18,439 nt of DNA, taken from the NCBI GenBank assembly GCA_002420085.1, contig DIHI01000165.1, positions 34,803 to 53,241 on the forward strand. Reading direction: 5' to 3'. Source of the DNA: Lysobacterales bacterium UBA5700. GTDB taxonomy: Bacteria > Pseudomonadota > Gammaproteobacteria > Xanthomonadales > Xanthomonadaceae. This document shows, piece after piece, positions 8,354 through 17,094 of the stretch; positions within the stretch are counted from its first letter, which is position 1; the number at the start of each line of letters is the position of its first letter. Made by a program: the position numbers and the translations under genes. Below the pieces are notes generated by a model. That model did no database searches. It was given only the letters and a program-made list of their open reading frames with translations, and was not told the DNA's origin.

Positions 8354-9261
8354 AACTGGCCATCCTGTCACGCAACAGCAGCCTGTATTCGACCCGGCGC
8401 CTGATCGAAGCGGCGCGCGTGCGTGGCCATACCGTTCGGGTGCTGGACCCGTTGCGCTGCTATATGTACATCGCCCCCGGCCGGATCGAACTGCACTACA
8501 AGGGGCGGGCACTGCGTGATTTCGATGCGGTGATCCCACGCATCGGTGCATCGATCAGCTTCTACGGCACTGCCGTGACCCGGCAGTTCGAGATGATGGG
8601 CTGCTACACCCCCAACCCCTCCGACGCCATCCTGCGCGCGCGCGACAAGCTGCGTGCCCAGCAACTGCTGGCGCGCGAGGGCATCGGTCTGCCATTGACC
8701 GTGTTCGGCGACAATCCCGACGACACCGGCGATCTGCTGCGCCTGCTCGGCCCAGCACCGCATGTGATCAAGCTCAATGAGGGTAGTCAGGGCAGCGGTG
8801 TCATCCTGGCCGAGAGTGATGCCGCTTCGACCAGTGTCATCGAGGCGTTTCGCGGTCTGTACGCCAACTTCCTGGTGCAGGAATTCATCGCCGAGGCTGG
8901 CGGCGCCGATCTGCGCTGCTTCGTGGTCGGCAATCGGGTGGTCGCGGCGATGCGCCGGCAGGCCAAGGAGGGTGAGTTCCGCGCCAACCTGCATCGCGGC
9001 GGTCGCGCCGATGCGGTCGAACTGGACGAAACCGAGCAGACGGTCGCGGTGGCCTCGTGTCGGGCGCTCGGGCTGGGCGTGGCCGGCGTCGATCTGCTCC
9101 GGTCGCGGCGCGGCCCTCTGGTGCTTGAGGTCAATGCCTCACCCGGCCTGGAAGGCATCGAGAAAGCCACCGGCATCGACGTCGCGGGTCGGATCATCGA
9201 ACACGTCGCACGCAAGGTGACACGGAAGGGTAAACCCCGTGCCGTCCGAACCTCCGATTGA
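8350..9261 (+). CDS. rimK: RimK family ATP-grasp ligase (ribosomal protein S6 glutamate ligase type)
   Basis: RimK adds glutamate residues to the C-terminus of ribosomal protein S6, and in vitro can make free poly-glutamate, using ATP. The 303-residue product has [18 protein letters not shown] at the N-terminus, a central [18 protein letters not shown], the ATP-grasp loop [48 protein letters not shown], and the metal-binding [14 protein letters not shown] at the end. Length equals that of E. coli RimK (300) without an extra C-terminal domain. It is co-translated with the retropepsin-like gene. In Pseudomonas the equivalent operon adjusts ribosome content and protein abundance; whether that holds here is inference. 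Candidate terminators follow within 75 bp. Confidence 0.97.
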   Translation: MKLAILSRNSSLYSTRRLIEAARVRGHTVRVLDPLRCYMYIAPGRIELHYKGRALRDFDAVIPRIGASISFYGTAVTRQFEMMGCYTPNPSDAILRARDKLRAQQLLAREGIGLPLTVFGDNPDDTGDLLRLLGPAPHVIKLNEGSQGSGVILAESDAASTSVIEAFRGLYANFLVQEFIAEAGGADLRCFVVGNRVVAAMRRQAKEGEFRANLHRGGRADAVELDETEQTVAVASCRALGLGVAGVDLLRSRRGPLVLEVNASPGLEGIEKATGIDVAGRIIEHVARKVTRKGKPRAVRTSD

Positions 9262-9262
9262 G

Positions 9263-9289
9263 CGATCGGCCTGGTCACGGCCATCGTTT
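9263..9289 (+). terminator. Weak hairpin directly after rimK
   Basis: CGAT-c-GGCC (9263-9271) pairs with GGCCATCG (9279-9286) with one bulged base, followed by TTTC. The weak T-run makes this a minor terminator or an end-protecting hairpin. Confidence 0.35.
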
Positions 9290-9300
9290 CGGTCGTGGCG

Positions 9301-9333
9301 CGGATCGGTTTAACCAAACCCTGATCCGCTTTT
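9301..9333 (+). terminator. Intrinsic terminator of the rimK unit
   Basis: CGGATCGGTTT (9301-9311) pairs with AAACC (9316-9320) and GATCCG (9323-9328) around an AACC loop, with a CT bulge, and CTTTTAA follows. The 11-bp stem and T-run fit a rho-independent terminator for the protease-rimK transcript. Confidence 0.55.
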
Positions 9334-9346
9334 AACTCCGGTTTAA
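9307..9346 (+). promoter_or_regulatory. Helically phased TTTAA repeats resembling a PhoP/OmpR-family box
   Basis: GGTTTAA (9307), CTTTTAA (9329) and GGTTTAA (9340) start 22 and 11 bp apart. The last two form hexamer-N5-hexamer (CTTTTA and GGTTTA), the architecture known for PhoP boxes. An OmpR/PhoB-type regulator gene follows at 9557. The first copy also belongs to the terminator stem, so only the last pair is independent evidence. Confidence 0.3.
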
Positions 9347-9353
9347 TGCCTGC

Positions 9354-9460
9354 TGGCGTAACCTTGGATCGTACTCCTTGGCAGATGATCGGATCCAGGT
9401 AGCAATCGGGGCAGCATTCAGCCCGGTCGGCACTCCCAACGCGGGGCCGCCGGGCTTTTT
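9354..9460 (+). ncRNA. Candidate small RNA between two terminators
   Basis: A TTTAAT hexamer (9342-9347; 5 of 6 to TATAAT) could start a transcript near 9354 that ends at the terminator at 9420-9460, about 107 nt. No good -35 is present, suggesting an activator; the phased repeats lie at the right place. The 5' part can form CCT-t-GGATC (9362-9370) with GATCCAGG (9392-9399). The segment has no convincing open reading frame. It is insulated from rimK by the terminator at 9301-9333 and from the regulator gene by its own terminator. Family not recognised. Confidence 0.38.
9420..9460 (+). terminator. Strong intrinsic terminator
   Basis: AGCCCGG-t-CGGC (9420-9431) pairs with GCCGCCGGGCT (9446-9456) with one bulged T, followed by five T (9456-9460). 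The T-run is the best in this part of the window. It ends a transcript that begins after rimK, or a long rimK read-through message. Confidence 0.75.
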
Positions 9461-9499
9461 CTTGGCCGACCGTGCGCCGGGCCAAGGCCGGGCAGTGGC

Positions 9500-9505
9500 T
9501 ATACT
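9500..9505 (+). promoter_or_regulatory. -10 element of the two-component operon
   Basis: TATACT matches TATAAT at 5 of 6 positions. No good -35 is found 16-18 bp upstream. Initiation near 9512 would give a leader of about 45 nt before the response regulator ATG at 9557. Confidence 0.4.
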
Positions 9506-9556
9506 CATCGGATGTGCCGTCGCGGGATGACGGTCATCCTGTCTCTGGAATCGGAC

Positions 9557-10243
9557 ATGCGCATCCTTGTGGTTGAAGACAACAGCGATATCGCCGCCAA
9601 CCTCGGCGACTATCTCGAAGATCGCGGCCACACCGTCGATTTCGCCGCCGATGGCCTGACCGGACTGCATCTGGCCGTGGTCAACGACTTCGACGCCATC
9701 GTGCTGGACCTGAACCTGCCCGGCATGGACGGCCTGGAGGTCTGTCGCAAACTGCGCCAGGACGCGCGCAAGCAGACGCCGGTGCTGATGCTGACCGCAC
9801 GCGATGCGCTCGATCAGAAACTGGCCGGCTTCGAGTCGGGAGCCGATGACTATCTGGTCAAGCCGTTCGCATTGCAGGAGGTCGAGGTGCGGCTGAACGT
9901 CCTGGCTCGCCGCGGCAAGGGCTCGACCTTGCGGCAGTTGCAGGTCGGCGACCTTGAATTTGATCTCGACACCCTGGAAGTCCGGCGCCAGGGCCGCCTG
10001 CTGCAACTCAATCCGACCGCATTGAAGATCCTCCAGGCGTTGATGGAAGCCTCGCCGGCGGTAGTGACCCGTCAGGATCTGGAAACCCGTGTCTGGGGCG
10101 AGGAACTGCCGGATTCGGACAGCCTGCGTGTCCACATCCATGGCCTGCGCGCGGCCGTGGACAAGCCCTTCGATGTGCCGCTGATCCAGACCCGGCACGG
10201 TATCGGTTATCGGATCGCGGTCCCCGATGCGGTATCGGCATAG
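9557..10243 (+). CDS. OmpR/PhoB-family response regulator
   Basis: This 228-residue transcription factor is phosphorylated by the kinase encoded next to it. The receiver domain (1 to about 120) has acidic-pocket residues E7 and D8, phospho-acceptor D51 in IVLDLNLPGMDG, T80 in LMLTARD and K102 in LVKPF, all intact. The C-terminal winged helix (about 130-224) ends HIHGLRAAVDK and IQTRHGIGYRIAV, the standard trans-activation C-terminal signature. An open frame extends 15 codons upstream, but MRILVVEDN at 9557 is the family start and has GGAA at suitable spacing. The last 17 bp overlap the kinase gene. The signal and regulon are unknown; it resembles PmrA/PhoP/QseB-type regulators in general shape only. 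Confidence 0.95.
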   Translation: MRILVVEDNSDIAANLGDYLEDRGHTVDFAADGLTGLHLAVVNDFDAIVLDLNLPGMDGLEVCRKLRQDARKQTPVLMLTARDALDQKLAGFESGADDYLVKPFALQEVEVRLNVLARRGKGSTLRQLQVGDLEFDLDTLEVRRQGRLLQLNPTALKILQALMEASPAVVTRQDLETRVWGEELPDSDSLRVHIHGLRAAVDKPFDVPLIQTRHGIGYRIAVPDAVSA

Positions 10244-11498
10244 GCTTCGGACCCGGATCGTCCTGTCGTTTCTGCTGTTGGGCTTCGGCCTGACGGCGAT
10301 GTTCGCCCTGGCGACCCTGTCGCTGCGCAATCGCTTCGAGAATCAGTTGGTCGAGGACACGCTCCAGCGTGAGGTCGACAATCTGGTCCAGCAGGTCCGG
10401 GAGAATCCCGACCAGCAGCCTTCGTTCGGGTTCTACGAGGCATGGACCTGGCGGGCACAGATGGCGCACCGGGTGCCACTGGCCTGGCAGTCGCTCGATA
10501 CCGGCGTTCACGACATCACCGAGGTCGATGAGCAGGGACGTCAGCGGCACTACAAACTGGCAGTCCGCCGCGATTCCGATCGGCTCGGGTTCGTCCGCTA
10601 TGACCTCTCGCGCGCCGCGCTCGGGCAGCGACAACTGCTGATCCTGCTGGGTTTCGCGGTGGTCTGTTTCACCGGTCTGGCGTTCGTGGTCGGCCTGTGG
10701 TCATCGCGACGGGTGATGCGGCCGGTCTCGGACCTGGCCCGACGGGTACGGGCGCTCCAGGGGGGCGATGCCCCCGAGCCGCTGGCACCGCATTTTCCGG
10801 ACGATGAGGTCGGGGAACTGGCGGCAGCGCTCGACGATTACGCCCACCAGCTCACCGAGCGCGTCCGACGCGATCGCGAGTTCAATGCCGACGTCAGCCA
10901 CGAGTTGCGCACCCCGCTGGCGGTGATTCGCGGTGCAGCAGAACTGCTGCTGACCCAGCCCGATCTGTCGCCTCGGATGCGCCAGCGATTGCTGCGCATC
11001 GAGCGCGCCGCGCAGCAGAGCAGCGATCTGACCACCGCCTTGCTGATGCTGTCACGCCATGAGCGTGGCAGTGGTCGGACCGAACTGGTCAAATTGCTGG
11101 AACACCTGATCGAGGCCAACCGCGCCCAGATTGCCGGCAAGGCGGTCGATCTGGTTCTGGACGTGCAGACCCCGGTCGTGATCGATGCCCCGGAGGCGGT
11201 GCTGTCGGTGGCGATCGGCAATCTGATCGGCAATGCCTGCAAGTACACCGCCGAGGGCCGCGTGCTGGTGCGCCTGCACGCCGATCGGGTCGAGATCGAG
11301 GACAGCGGCCCGGGCATCAGCGCCGCCGATGCCGAACGCCTGTTCGAGCGCGGCTATCGGGGCGGCAATGTCGGGGGCTCCAAGGGCGCCGGGATCGGCC
11401 TGGCGATCGTGTTGCGGCTGTGCGAACTGTACGGCTGGCGGGTGGCGATGGCGCCGGGCACACACGGTGGCGCGGTCGCCACCCTGCGATTCCGCTGA
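10227..11498 (+). CDS. Sensor histidine kinase
   Basis: This 423-residue inner-membrane kinase pairs with the preceding response regulator. Membrane segments at about 11-31 and 137-158 flank a periplasmic sensor region of roughly 105 residues with no domain that I recognise; it contains an aromatic patch, SFGFYEAWTWRAQM. A HAMP region follows (about 160-212), then the H-box FNADVSHELRTPLAV with H225, the N-box NLIGNACKYT, the G1 box DSGPGI and the G2 box KGAGIGLAIV. All catalytic motifs are intact. Its ATG lies inside the regulator's last codons (17-bp overlap), so translation is coupled. It ends 41 bp before the convergent metF. Confidence 0.95.
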   Translation: MRYRHRLRTRIVLSFLLLGFGLTAMFALATLSLRNRFENQLVEDTLQREVDNLVQQVRENPDQQPSFGFYEAWTWRAQMAHRVPLAWQSLDTGVHDITEVDEQGRQRHYKLAVRRDSDRLGFVRYDLSRAALGQRQLLILLGFAVVCFTGLAFVVGLWSSRRVMRPVSDLARRVRALQGGDAPEPLAPHFPDDEVGELAAALDDYAHQLTERVRRDREFNADVSHELRTPLAVIRGAAELLLTQPDLSPRMRQRLLRIERAAQQSSDLTTALLMLSRHERGSGRTELVKLLEHLIEANRAQIAGKAVDLVLDVQTPVVIDAPEAVLSVAIGNLIGNACKYTAEGRVLVRLHADRVEIEDSGPGISAADAERLFERGYRGGNVGGSKGAGIGLAIVLRLCELYGWRVAMAPGTHGGAVATLRFR

Positions 11499-11517
11499 GC
11501 CGCGCGGCGACTTCGAT

Positions 11518-11546
11518 CGACTGAACGGCTCCGGGTCGCTCAGTCG
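11518..11546. terminator. Possible two-way hairpin between convergent kinase and metF genes
   Basis: CGACTGA (11518-11524) pairs with TCAGTCG (11540-11546) around a 15-nt loop, and the metF stop codon lies in one arm. No T-run exists on either strand, so it is only a weak candidate for ending both transcripts. Confidence 0.25.
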
Positions 11547-12406
11547 GCGCTCCGCTCGGAAGCGATCGGCTCGGCCACGATTTCGCCGGCCAGACGGGCC
11601 AGCACCTGGTGGGTCGGGCGAGCCAGATTGAGCGTGTAGAAATGCAGCTCCGGCGCCCCGCCGGCAACCAGCCGGCGGCACAGGTCGGCAACGAAGTCGG
11701 CAGCCAGTTCACGGATGCTGTCGGCGTCATCGCCGTAGGCTTGCATGCGTTTGAGCAGCCAGCGCGGGATTTCCGCCCCGCATTGCTCGGAGAAGCGACG
11801 GAGTTGGCTGAAGTTGGCGATCGGCATGATGCCGGGCACGATCGGCGTGTCGACACCGATCGACCGGGCCGCCTCGACGAACCGGAAATAGGCGTCGGCA
11901 TTGAAGAAATACTGGGTGATCGCGCTGTCGGCCCCGGCTTCGACCTTGGTCCGGAAATGATGCAGGTCGGCCAGTGCATCGCTGGCCTGCGGATGGACCT
12001 CGGGATAGCAGGCGACCTCGATGCGAAAGCCGTCGCCGTGCTCGGCGCGGATGAATTCGACCAATTCGGCAGCGTAGCGAAAATCACCGGCCCGAACCAT
12101 GCCCGAGGGCAGGTCGCCACGCAGGGCGACCAGGCGGCGACAGCCCAGTGCCCGGTACAGCAGCAGCAGGGAGCGGATTTCTTCCCGACTGCCGCCCATG
12201 CAACTGACGTGCGGAATGGCGTCCAGTCCGTTGGCGCGCAGGCGACTGACGGTTTCCGGCGTGTAGCTCAGGGTCGAACCGCCCGCACCGAAGGTGACCG
12301 AGGCGAAGCTCGGCCGCCAGGCGGCGAGCCGAGCGACGGTCCGATCGAGTTGCTGACGCTGCTCGTCGGTCTTGGGAGGAAAGAACTCGAAACTGACCGG
12401 AGTCAT
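11540..12406 (-). CDS. metF: 5,10-methylenetetrahydrofolate reductase
   Basis: MetF reduces methylene-THF to methyl-THF, the methyl donor for methionine synthesis, with FAD and NADH. The 288-residue TIM-barrel protein begins MTPVSFEFFPPKT; it shows FASVTFGAGGS, HVSCMGGSREE, LVALRGDLPSG, VACYPEVHPQA, ITQYFFNADAYFRF, VPGIMPIANFSQL and ELHFYTLN, all lining up with E. coli MetF. The reading frame continues 66 codons further upstream, but that part crosses the AT-rich promoter region and lacks family similarity, so the ATG at 12406 is chosen. It is divergent from cysJIH, which suits shared control of sulfur amino acid synthesis. ahcY, often a neighbour of metF in proteobacteria, is not present here. 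Confidence 0.97.
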   Translation of the reverse strand: MTPVSFEFFPPKTDEQRQQLDRTVARLAAWRPSFASVTFGAGGSTLSYTPETVSRLRANGLDAIPHVSCMGGSREEIRSLLLLYRALGCRRLVALRGDLPSGMVRAGDFRYAAELVEFIRAEHGDGFRIEVACYPEVHPQASDALADLHHFRTKVEAGADSAITQYFFNADAYFRFVEAARSIGVDTPIVPGIMPIANFSQLRRFSEQCGAEIPRWLLKRMQAYGDDADSIRELAADFVADLCRRLVAGGAPELHFYTLNLARPTHQVLARLAGEIVAEPIASERSAD

Positions 12407-12631
12407 GGCGGGGTCTGCGGGGTCTGGGGTGGGAGCCTGAAGAATTGTATCTCTATAACCGTATGAAGCGATGAAATTATCCTCGATCACGGATCGCAAG
12501 GGTGCAGCGCAGCCAGGCCGTCGGTGGATCTGCGGCATAAGGGCATGAGCAACGCTCCTTTCCGGAGTGACTCCAGGCCAGCCTAGAGTTGACCATCCCG
12601 CCAAAGCGCACGCGCACAGGTCGCTGCCGAC
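12407..12631. promoter_or_regulatory. Divergent metF/cysJ control region
   Basis: The 225-bp gap holds an AT-rich island (about 12440-12482). On the minus strand TACAAT (12449-12444) is a good metF -10, placing the start near 12437 and giving a leader of about 30 nt. ATGAA occurs twice 8 bp apart (12463-12467, 12471-12475) over the expected metF -35, an operator-like position. On the plus strand TATAAC (12454-12459) could serve cysJ, but no -35 supports it. GGAGT-g-ACTCC (12564-12574) is a palindrome closer to cysJ. CysB or MetR control would be usual for these genes; no site can be assigned with confidence. Confidence 0.5.
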
Positions 12632-14431
12632 ATGTCCTCCACCGCCGCCGCCACATCGCCGTTTCCACTATCGACCGAACGTGCCGGCCGCTTGAAGCAG
12701 GCGCTCGATGGCCTCGATGGCGATGCCCTGCTGTGGGTGTCCGGCTACGTCGCCGGACTCGCCCAGGCCCAGCGAGGCGCGCTCACCGCGAGCGATCCGG
12801 CCGTCGAGGCGAGCGCCCCGCAGCGGCGGCTGACGGTAATCTACGGCAGCCAGACCGGCAATGCCCGGCGGCTCGCCGAAGCACTGGCCAGCCGGGCCGA
12901 AGCGGCCGGGCTGGCGGTACGGCTGTTCCGGGCCGATGCCTATCCGCTGCGCGAGTTGAAGGACGAGCGCCTGCTGTACCTGGTGGTCAGCACCCAGGGT
13001 GATGGCGATCCACCCGAAGATTCGCATGGCCTGGTCGAGTTCCTGGCCGGACGGCGGGCGCCGAGCCTGAAGCCGCTTTCGTTCGCCGTACTCGGCCTGG
13101 GCGATTCCAGCTATCCGAAATTCTGCGAAGTGGCTCGCCGTCTCGATGCCCGCCTGGCCGAACTCGGCGCAACCCGGCTGTTTCCCCTGGGCGAAGCCGA
13201 CGTCGATATCGACCCGGTGGCCAGACCCTGGCTCGATCGGGCACTGACCGAAGCCAGCCGGAGCCTGCGCCGGGAACCGATCGCAGCCACCGTCACCCCG
13301 CTGCGCCGGGCGACCACCCCGACCGGCCACAGCCGCGACCTGCCGTTCGCCGCAGAGGTGCTGGTCAACCAGCGGATCACTGGTCGCGACAGCGATCGCG
13401 ATGTCCGCCACATCGAACTGTCGCTCGACGGCTCGGGCCTGGGGTATCGGCCTGGCGACGCGCTGGGCGTCTGGCCCGAGAACGACCCGCACCTGATCGC
13501 TCGCATCCTGGCTGCCACCGGCCTGGATGGCGAGACCGACGTGGTCGTGGCGGGTGAACACCTCGCCCTGACCGAAGCCCTGCGGGTTCGGCGCGAGATC
13601 ACCCGCGTGGCCCGACCACTGGTGATCGAGCATGCCCGCCGTCATGGCGGTGACGGCCCCGGCGAACTGGCCGGCAATGGCGAAGCACTGCGTGCCTGGC
13701 TGCCCGGTCATCAAGTGCTCGACCTCCTGCTGCAATGGCCAGCCGCCTGGACCGCGCAAGACTTGGTCGATGCCCTGCCGGCCCTGACCCCGCGCCTGTA
13801 TTCGATCGCCTCCAGCCCCGCCGAAGCCGGCACCGATGTACATCTGACGGTCGCACTCGCCCGCACCGGTGTCGATGCCGACCTGCGCATCGGCGCCGCA
13901 TCCGGCTTCCTCGCCAGCCGCAGCGAGACCGCCAGCGCACGGGTATTCGTCGAGAGCAACGACCGCTTCCGACTGCCCACCGATGGCGATCGCGACATCC
14001 TGATGATCGGCCCCGGCACCGGCGTCGCACCCTTCCGCAGCTTCGTCCAGCAGCGCAGCGCCGATGGCGCCAACGGACGGAACTGGCTGCTGTTCGGTGC
14101 CCGTCGCTTCCGCGACGATTTCCTCTACCAACTCGAATGGCAGCGCGCCCTCAAGCGCGGCAGCCTGCATCGGATCGACCTGGCTTTCTCGCGCGACCGC
14201 AGTGAACGGGTCTACGTCCAGCAGCGCCTGATCGAGCGTGGCCGCGACGTATTCGACTGGCTCGAAGGTGGCGCCCACCTGTACGTGTGCGGTGCGATCG
14301 CCATGGGCAAGGACGTGCATCGCAGCCTGGTCGAGATCATCGCCCGTCACGGCAGCCGTGACCTCGACGATGCCGAAGCCTACCTGCGCGACCTTCAGGC
14401 ACAGGGCCGCTACGCACGGGATGTCTACTGA
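12632..14431 (+). CDS. cysJ: NADPH-dependent sulfite reductase flavoprotein, alpha subunit
   Basis: CysJ passes electrons from NADPH through FAD and FMN to the CysI hemoprotein for six-electron reduction of sulfite to sulfide. The 599-residue product matches E. coli CysJ (599) in length. After a helical N-terminus (WVSGYVAGL), the flavodoxin domain has [15 protein letters not shown] from residue 69 and [12 protein letters not shown]. The FAD domain has RLYSIASS from residue 388, and the NADPH domain has [18 protein letters not shown] at about 458 and [13 protein letters not shown]. It ends YARDVY, the usual C-terminus. Its stop overlaps the cysI start by 1 bp (TGATG), indicating coupled translation. 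The ribosome site is weak (AGG 11 nt upstream). Confidence 0.98.
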   Translation: MSSTAAATSPFPLSTERAGRLKQALDGLDGDALLWVSGYVAGLAQAQRGALTASDPAVEASAPQRRLTVIYGSQTGNARRLAEALASRAEAAGLAVRLFRADAYPLRELKDERLLYLVVSTQGDGDPPEDSHGLVEFLAGRRAPSLKPLSFAVLGLGDSSYPKFCEVARRLDARLAELGATRLFPLGEADVDIDPVARPWLDRALTEASRSLRREPIAATVTPLRRATTPTGHSRDLPFAAEVLVNQRITGRDSDRDVRHIELSLDGSGLGYRPGDALGVWPENDPHLIARILAATGLDGETDVVVAGEHLALTEALRVRREITRVARPLVIEHARRHGGDGPGELAGNGEALRAWLPGHQVLDLLLQWPAAWTAQDLVDALPALTPRLYSIASSPAEAGTDVHLTVALARTGVDADLRIGAASGFLASRSETASARVFVESNDRFRLPTDGDRDILMIGPGTGVAPFRSFVQQRSADGANGRNWLLFGARRFRDDFLYQLEWQRALKRGSLHRIDLAFSRDRSERVYVQQRLIERGRDVFDWLEGGAHLYVCGAIAMGKDVHRSLVEIIARHGSRDLDDAEAYLRDLQAQGRYARDVY

Positions 14432-16101
14432 TGTCGTCCCTACCGGTCGAAACCATCAAGCGTGACAGTCGCCGGCTGCGCGGAACCCTGGTCGAAAGCC
14501 TGGCCGACCCGGTCACCGGCGCCCTGGCCGAAGCCGACACCGTCCTGCTCAAGTTCCACGGCAGCTATCAGCAGGACGATCGCGACATTCGCGAAGAGCG
14601 TCGCCGCGCCCTGCTGGAACCCGACTACCGCTTCATGATCCGGACCCGCACGCCGGGTGGCGTGGTCAGTCCGGAGCAATGGCTGAAGATGGATGCCATC
14701 GCCACCCGCTTCAGCACCGGCGGCCTGCGGGTGACCACCCGCCAGGCATTCCAGATTCATGGCGTGGTCAAGGGTGATTTGAAACCCACCCTGCAAGCGA
14801 TCAATGCCGCCCTGATCGACACCATCGCCGCCTGCGGCGACGTCAACCGCAATGTGCTGGTCGCCGCCAACCCGGAACTGTCATCGCTGCATGCCGAAGT
14901 CTATCGGCAGGCGGCCGCCCTGTCCGAGCGGCTGCTGCCGAACACCCGCGCCTACTACGAAATCTGGCTCGACGAAACCCGGGTCGCCGGCAGTGGTGAA
15001 GAAGACGAACCGCTGTACGGCCCGACCTACCTGCCGCGCAAATTCAAGACCGCCTTCGCCATCCCGCCGATCAATGATGTCGATGTCCTCGCGCATGACC
15101 TGGGCTTCATCGCCATCAGCGAGAACGGCCGCCTGCTCGGCTACAACGTATCGGTCGGTGGCGGCATGGGCGCCAGCCATGGCGACCCCGAAACCTACCC
15201 GCGCCTGGCCGATGTCATCGGCTTCGTGACCCCCGATCAGGTCGGACCGATCGCCGAAGCCGTACTGACCACCCAACGCGACTTCGGCAATCGCGAGGTC
15301 CGCAAGCGGGCGCGTTTGAAGTACACCATCGACGATCGCGGCATCGACTGGTTCAAGGGCGAAGTCGAGCGTCGCGCCGGTGTCGTATTGGCAACCACGC
15401 GGCCCTACCAATTCGTGACCACCGGCGATCGCTACGGCTGGGTCGAAGGTGAAAACGGGCGGCACCATCTGACCCTGTGGATTCCCGCCGGCCGGCTGCT
15501 CGACCGCCCCGGCCAACCGTGGTTGAGCGGCCTGCGGGCGATCGCCCAGCACCATCGCGGTCATTTTCGGATGACCCCGAACCAGAACCTGATCATCGCC
15601 GACGTCGCCGACACCGAGCGAGCCACGATCGACGCCCTGGTCGCCGAACATGGCCTCGACGGCTATCGTCGGGTGGCACCGGTCAGCCGTCAGGCCCTGG
15701 CCTGCGTCGCCCTGCCGACCTGTGGCCTAGCGATGGCCGAAGCCGAACGCTACCTGCCGGACTTCAGCGATCGACTGGTCGAAGCCCAGGCCCGTCACGG
15801 CCTGGCCGACAACCCGATCGTGCTGCGGATTTCCGGCTGCCCGAACGGCTGCTCGCGACCGTACCTGGCCGAAATCGCCCTGGTCGGCAAGGGACCGGGC
15901 CGCTACAACCTGTTCCTCGGCGGCAATCGACAGGGGACGCGACTGGCCCGCCTGTATCGCGAGAACCTCGACGAAGCCGGCATTTTGACCGAACTTGAGC
16001 CCTTGTTCGCCGACTATGCCACCCGACAGACGACCGGCGAAGGGTTCGGCGACTTCCTGCATCGAACCGCCGTCCTCGACCGCCCGCCCGCGTCCGCCTG
16101 A
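14431..16101 (+). CDS. cysI: Sulfite reductase hemoprotein, beta subunit
   Basis: CysI binds siroheme and a [4Fe-4S] cluster and reduces sulfite to sulfide with electrons from CysJ. In the 556-residue product the four cluster cysteines are C425, C431, C470 and C474 (CVALPTC, then SGCPNGC), with the same spacing as in the E. coli enzyme (570 residues). Arginines and lysines for siroheme and sulfite binding lie in regions such as [16 protein letters not shown] and LPRKFKTAF. The start shares one base with the cysJ stop. A 34-bp gap separates it from cysH. Siroheme synthase (cysG) is not within the window. Confidence 0.98.
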   Translation: MSSLPVETIKRDSRRLRGTLVESLADPVTGALAEADTVLLKFHGSYQQDDRDIREERRRALLEPDYRFMIRTRTPGGVVSPEQWLKMDAIATRFSTGGLRVTTRQAFQIHGVVKGDLKPTLQAINAALIDTIAACGDVNRNVLVAANPELSSLHAEVYRQAAALSERLLPNTRAYYEIWLDETRVAGSGEEDEPLYGPTYLPRKFKTAFAIPPINDVDVLAHDLGFIAISENGRLLGYNVSVGGGMGASHGDPETYPRLADVIGFVTPDQVGPIAEAVLTTQRDFGNREVRKRARLKYTIDDRGIDWFKGEVERRAGVVLATTRPYQFVTTGDRYGWVEGENGRHHLTLWIPAGRLLDRPGQPWLSGLRAIAQHHRGHFRMTPNQNLIIADVADTERATIDALVAEHGLDGYRRVAPVSRQALACVALPTCGLAMAEAERYLPDFSDRLVEAQARHGLADNPIVLRISGCPNGCSRPYLAEIALVGKGPGRYNLFLGGNRQGTRLARLYRENLDEAGILTELEPLFADYATRQTTGEGFGDFLHRTAVLDRPPASA

Positions 16102-16135
16102 GCCGCCGCACGCGACCAACACCCGGAACCGACCC

Positions 16136-16864
16136 ATGAGCCCAATTCCACCCGACCCGCTGACCGCCGCCGAAGACGACCGCGCGCGTGCCGCCCTGGA
16201 TGCCTGGCTGACCGAACAGAGCGCCGAAGCACGGGCTGCCTGGGCACTGGAGCATTTGGCCGGCGGCCATGTCCTGTCGTCGAGCTTCGGCGCCCAGTCG
16301 GCCGTATCCCTGCACCTGCTGACCCGCTTGCAGCCCGACCTGCCGGTGATCCTGGTCGATACCGGCTACCTGTTCCCGGAAACCTACGCCTTCGTCGATA
16401 CCCTGGTCGAACGACTCGGACTGAACCTCCAGATCGTCCGGCCGGAACTGAGCCCAGGCTGGATCGAAGCCCGCCATGGTCGGTTGTGGGAAGCCGGTCG
16501 CGAGGGGCTGGACGCCTACAACCGACTGGCCAAGGTCGAGCCCCTGCGCCGCGCCCTCGACCGCATGGATGCCCGGACCTGGTTTTCCGGCCTGCGTCGC
16601 AGCCAGGCCGAAAGCCGCGCAGAACGCACCGTCCTCGAACTGCAATGGGGACGCTGGAAGGTCCATCCGATCGTCGATTGGACCGACCGCGACATCGCCC
16701 GCTACCTGGCCCGCCACGACCTGCCCTACCACCCGTTGTGGCACCAGGGCTACGTCTCGATCGGCGACACCCACACCACCCACCGCTGGCACCCCGGCAT
16801 GCGCGAAGAAGACACCCGCTTCTTCGGACTCAAACGCGAGTGCGGTATCCATCTTGATGCCTGA
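16136..16864 (+). CDS. cysH: Phosphoadenylyl-sulfate (PAPS) reductase
   Basis: CysH reduces PAPS to sulfite with thioredoxin, giving the substrate of CysJI. The 242-residue product has the PP-loop [11 protein letters not shown] from residue 48, [30 protein letters not shown] and the C-terminal KRECGIH with catalytic C236. The paired cysteines that hold the [4Fe-4S] cluster in APS reductases are missing, so this is the PAPS-specific type, as in E. coli (244 residues). The frame is open 47 codons upstream into cysI; the ATG at 16136 has GGAA at suitable spacing and matches family length. It is the third gene of cysJIH. No clear terminator follows. Confidence 0.97.
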   Translation: MSPIPPDPLTAAEDDRARAALDAWLTEQSAEARAAWALEHLAGGHVLSSSFGAQSAVSLHLLTRLQPDLPVILVDTGYLFPETYAFVDTLVERLGLNLQIVRPELSPGWIEARHGRLWEAGREGLDAYNRLAKVEPLRRALDRMDARTWFSGLRRSQAESRAERTVLELQWGRWKVHPIVDWTDRDIARYLARHDLPYHPLWHQGYVSIGDTHTTHRWHPGMREEDTRFFGLKRECGIHLDA

Positions 16865-17061
16865 GCAGGTGTAGCGGCTCGAAACCATGACCACCGGGAT
16901 TGGCGGTATCGGCGAGAACAGCGAAGCTCATCCATCGGCAGGACCGCGCAACGCAGGCACGGATCGCGGCCTACAGCCCTGACCTTGCCCCGCTCCCTCT
17001 GGCTGATCCTGCAACACCTACTGCCGCGCGGACGGTGGGATATGATAAATTCCTATTTGTG

Positions 17062-17078
17062 AGTTTCGCTACGAAACT
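17062..17078. promoter_or_regulatory. Palindrome 1, operator-like
   Basis: AGTTTCG (17062-17068) and CGAAACT (17072-17078) are perfect 7-bp arms around CTA. It lies 16 bp after the TATGAT hexamer and 94 bp before the start of the metallo-hydrolase gene, a plausible repressor site or leader hairpin. Confidence 0.5.
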
Positions 17079-17094
17079 ACACAAGCAGACTACT

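Noticed and set aside
12407..12604. 66-codon upstream extension of metF
   Set aside because: It crosses the AT-rich region holding a good -10 element, and MetF proteins begin at the segment encoded from 12406.
12668..14350. Long minus-strand frame opposite cysJ
   Set aside because: CysJ motifs are complete on the plus strand; the antisense product is Gly/Ala/Gln-rich with no domain.
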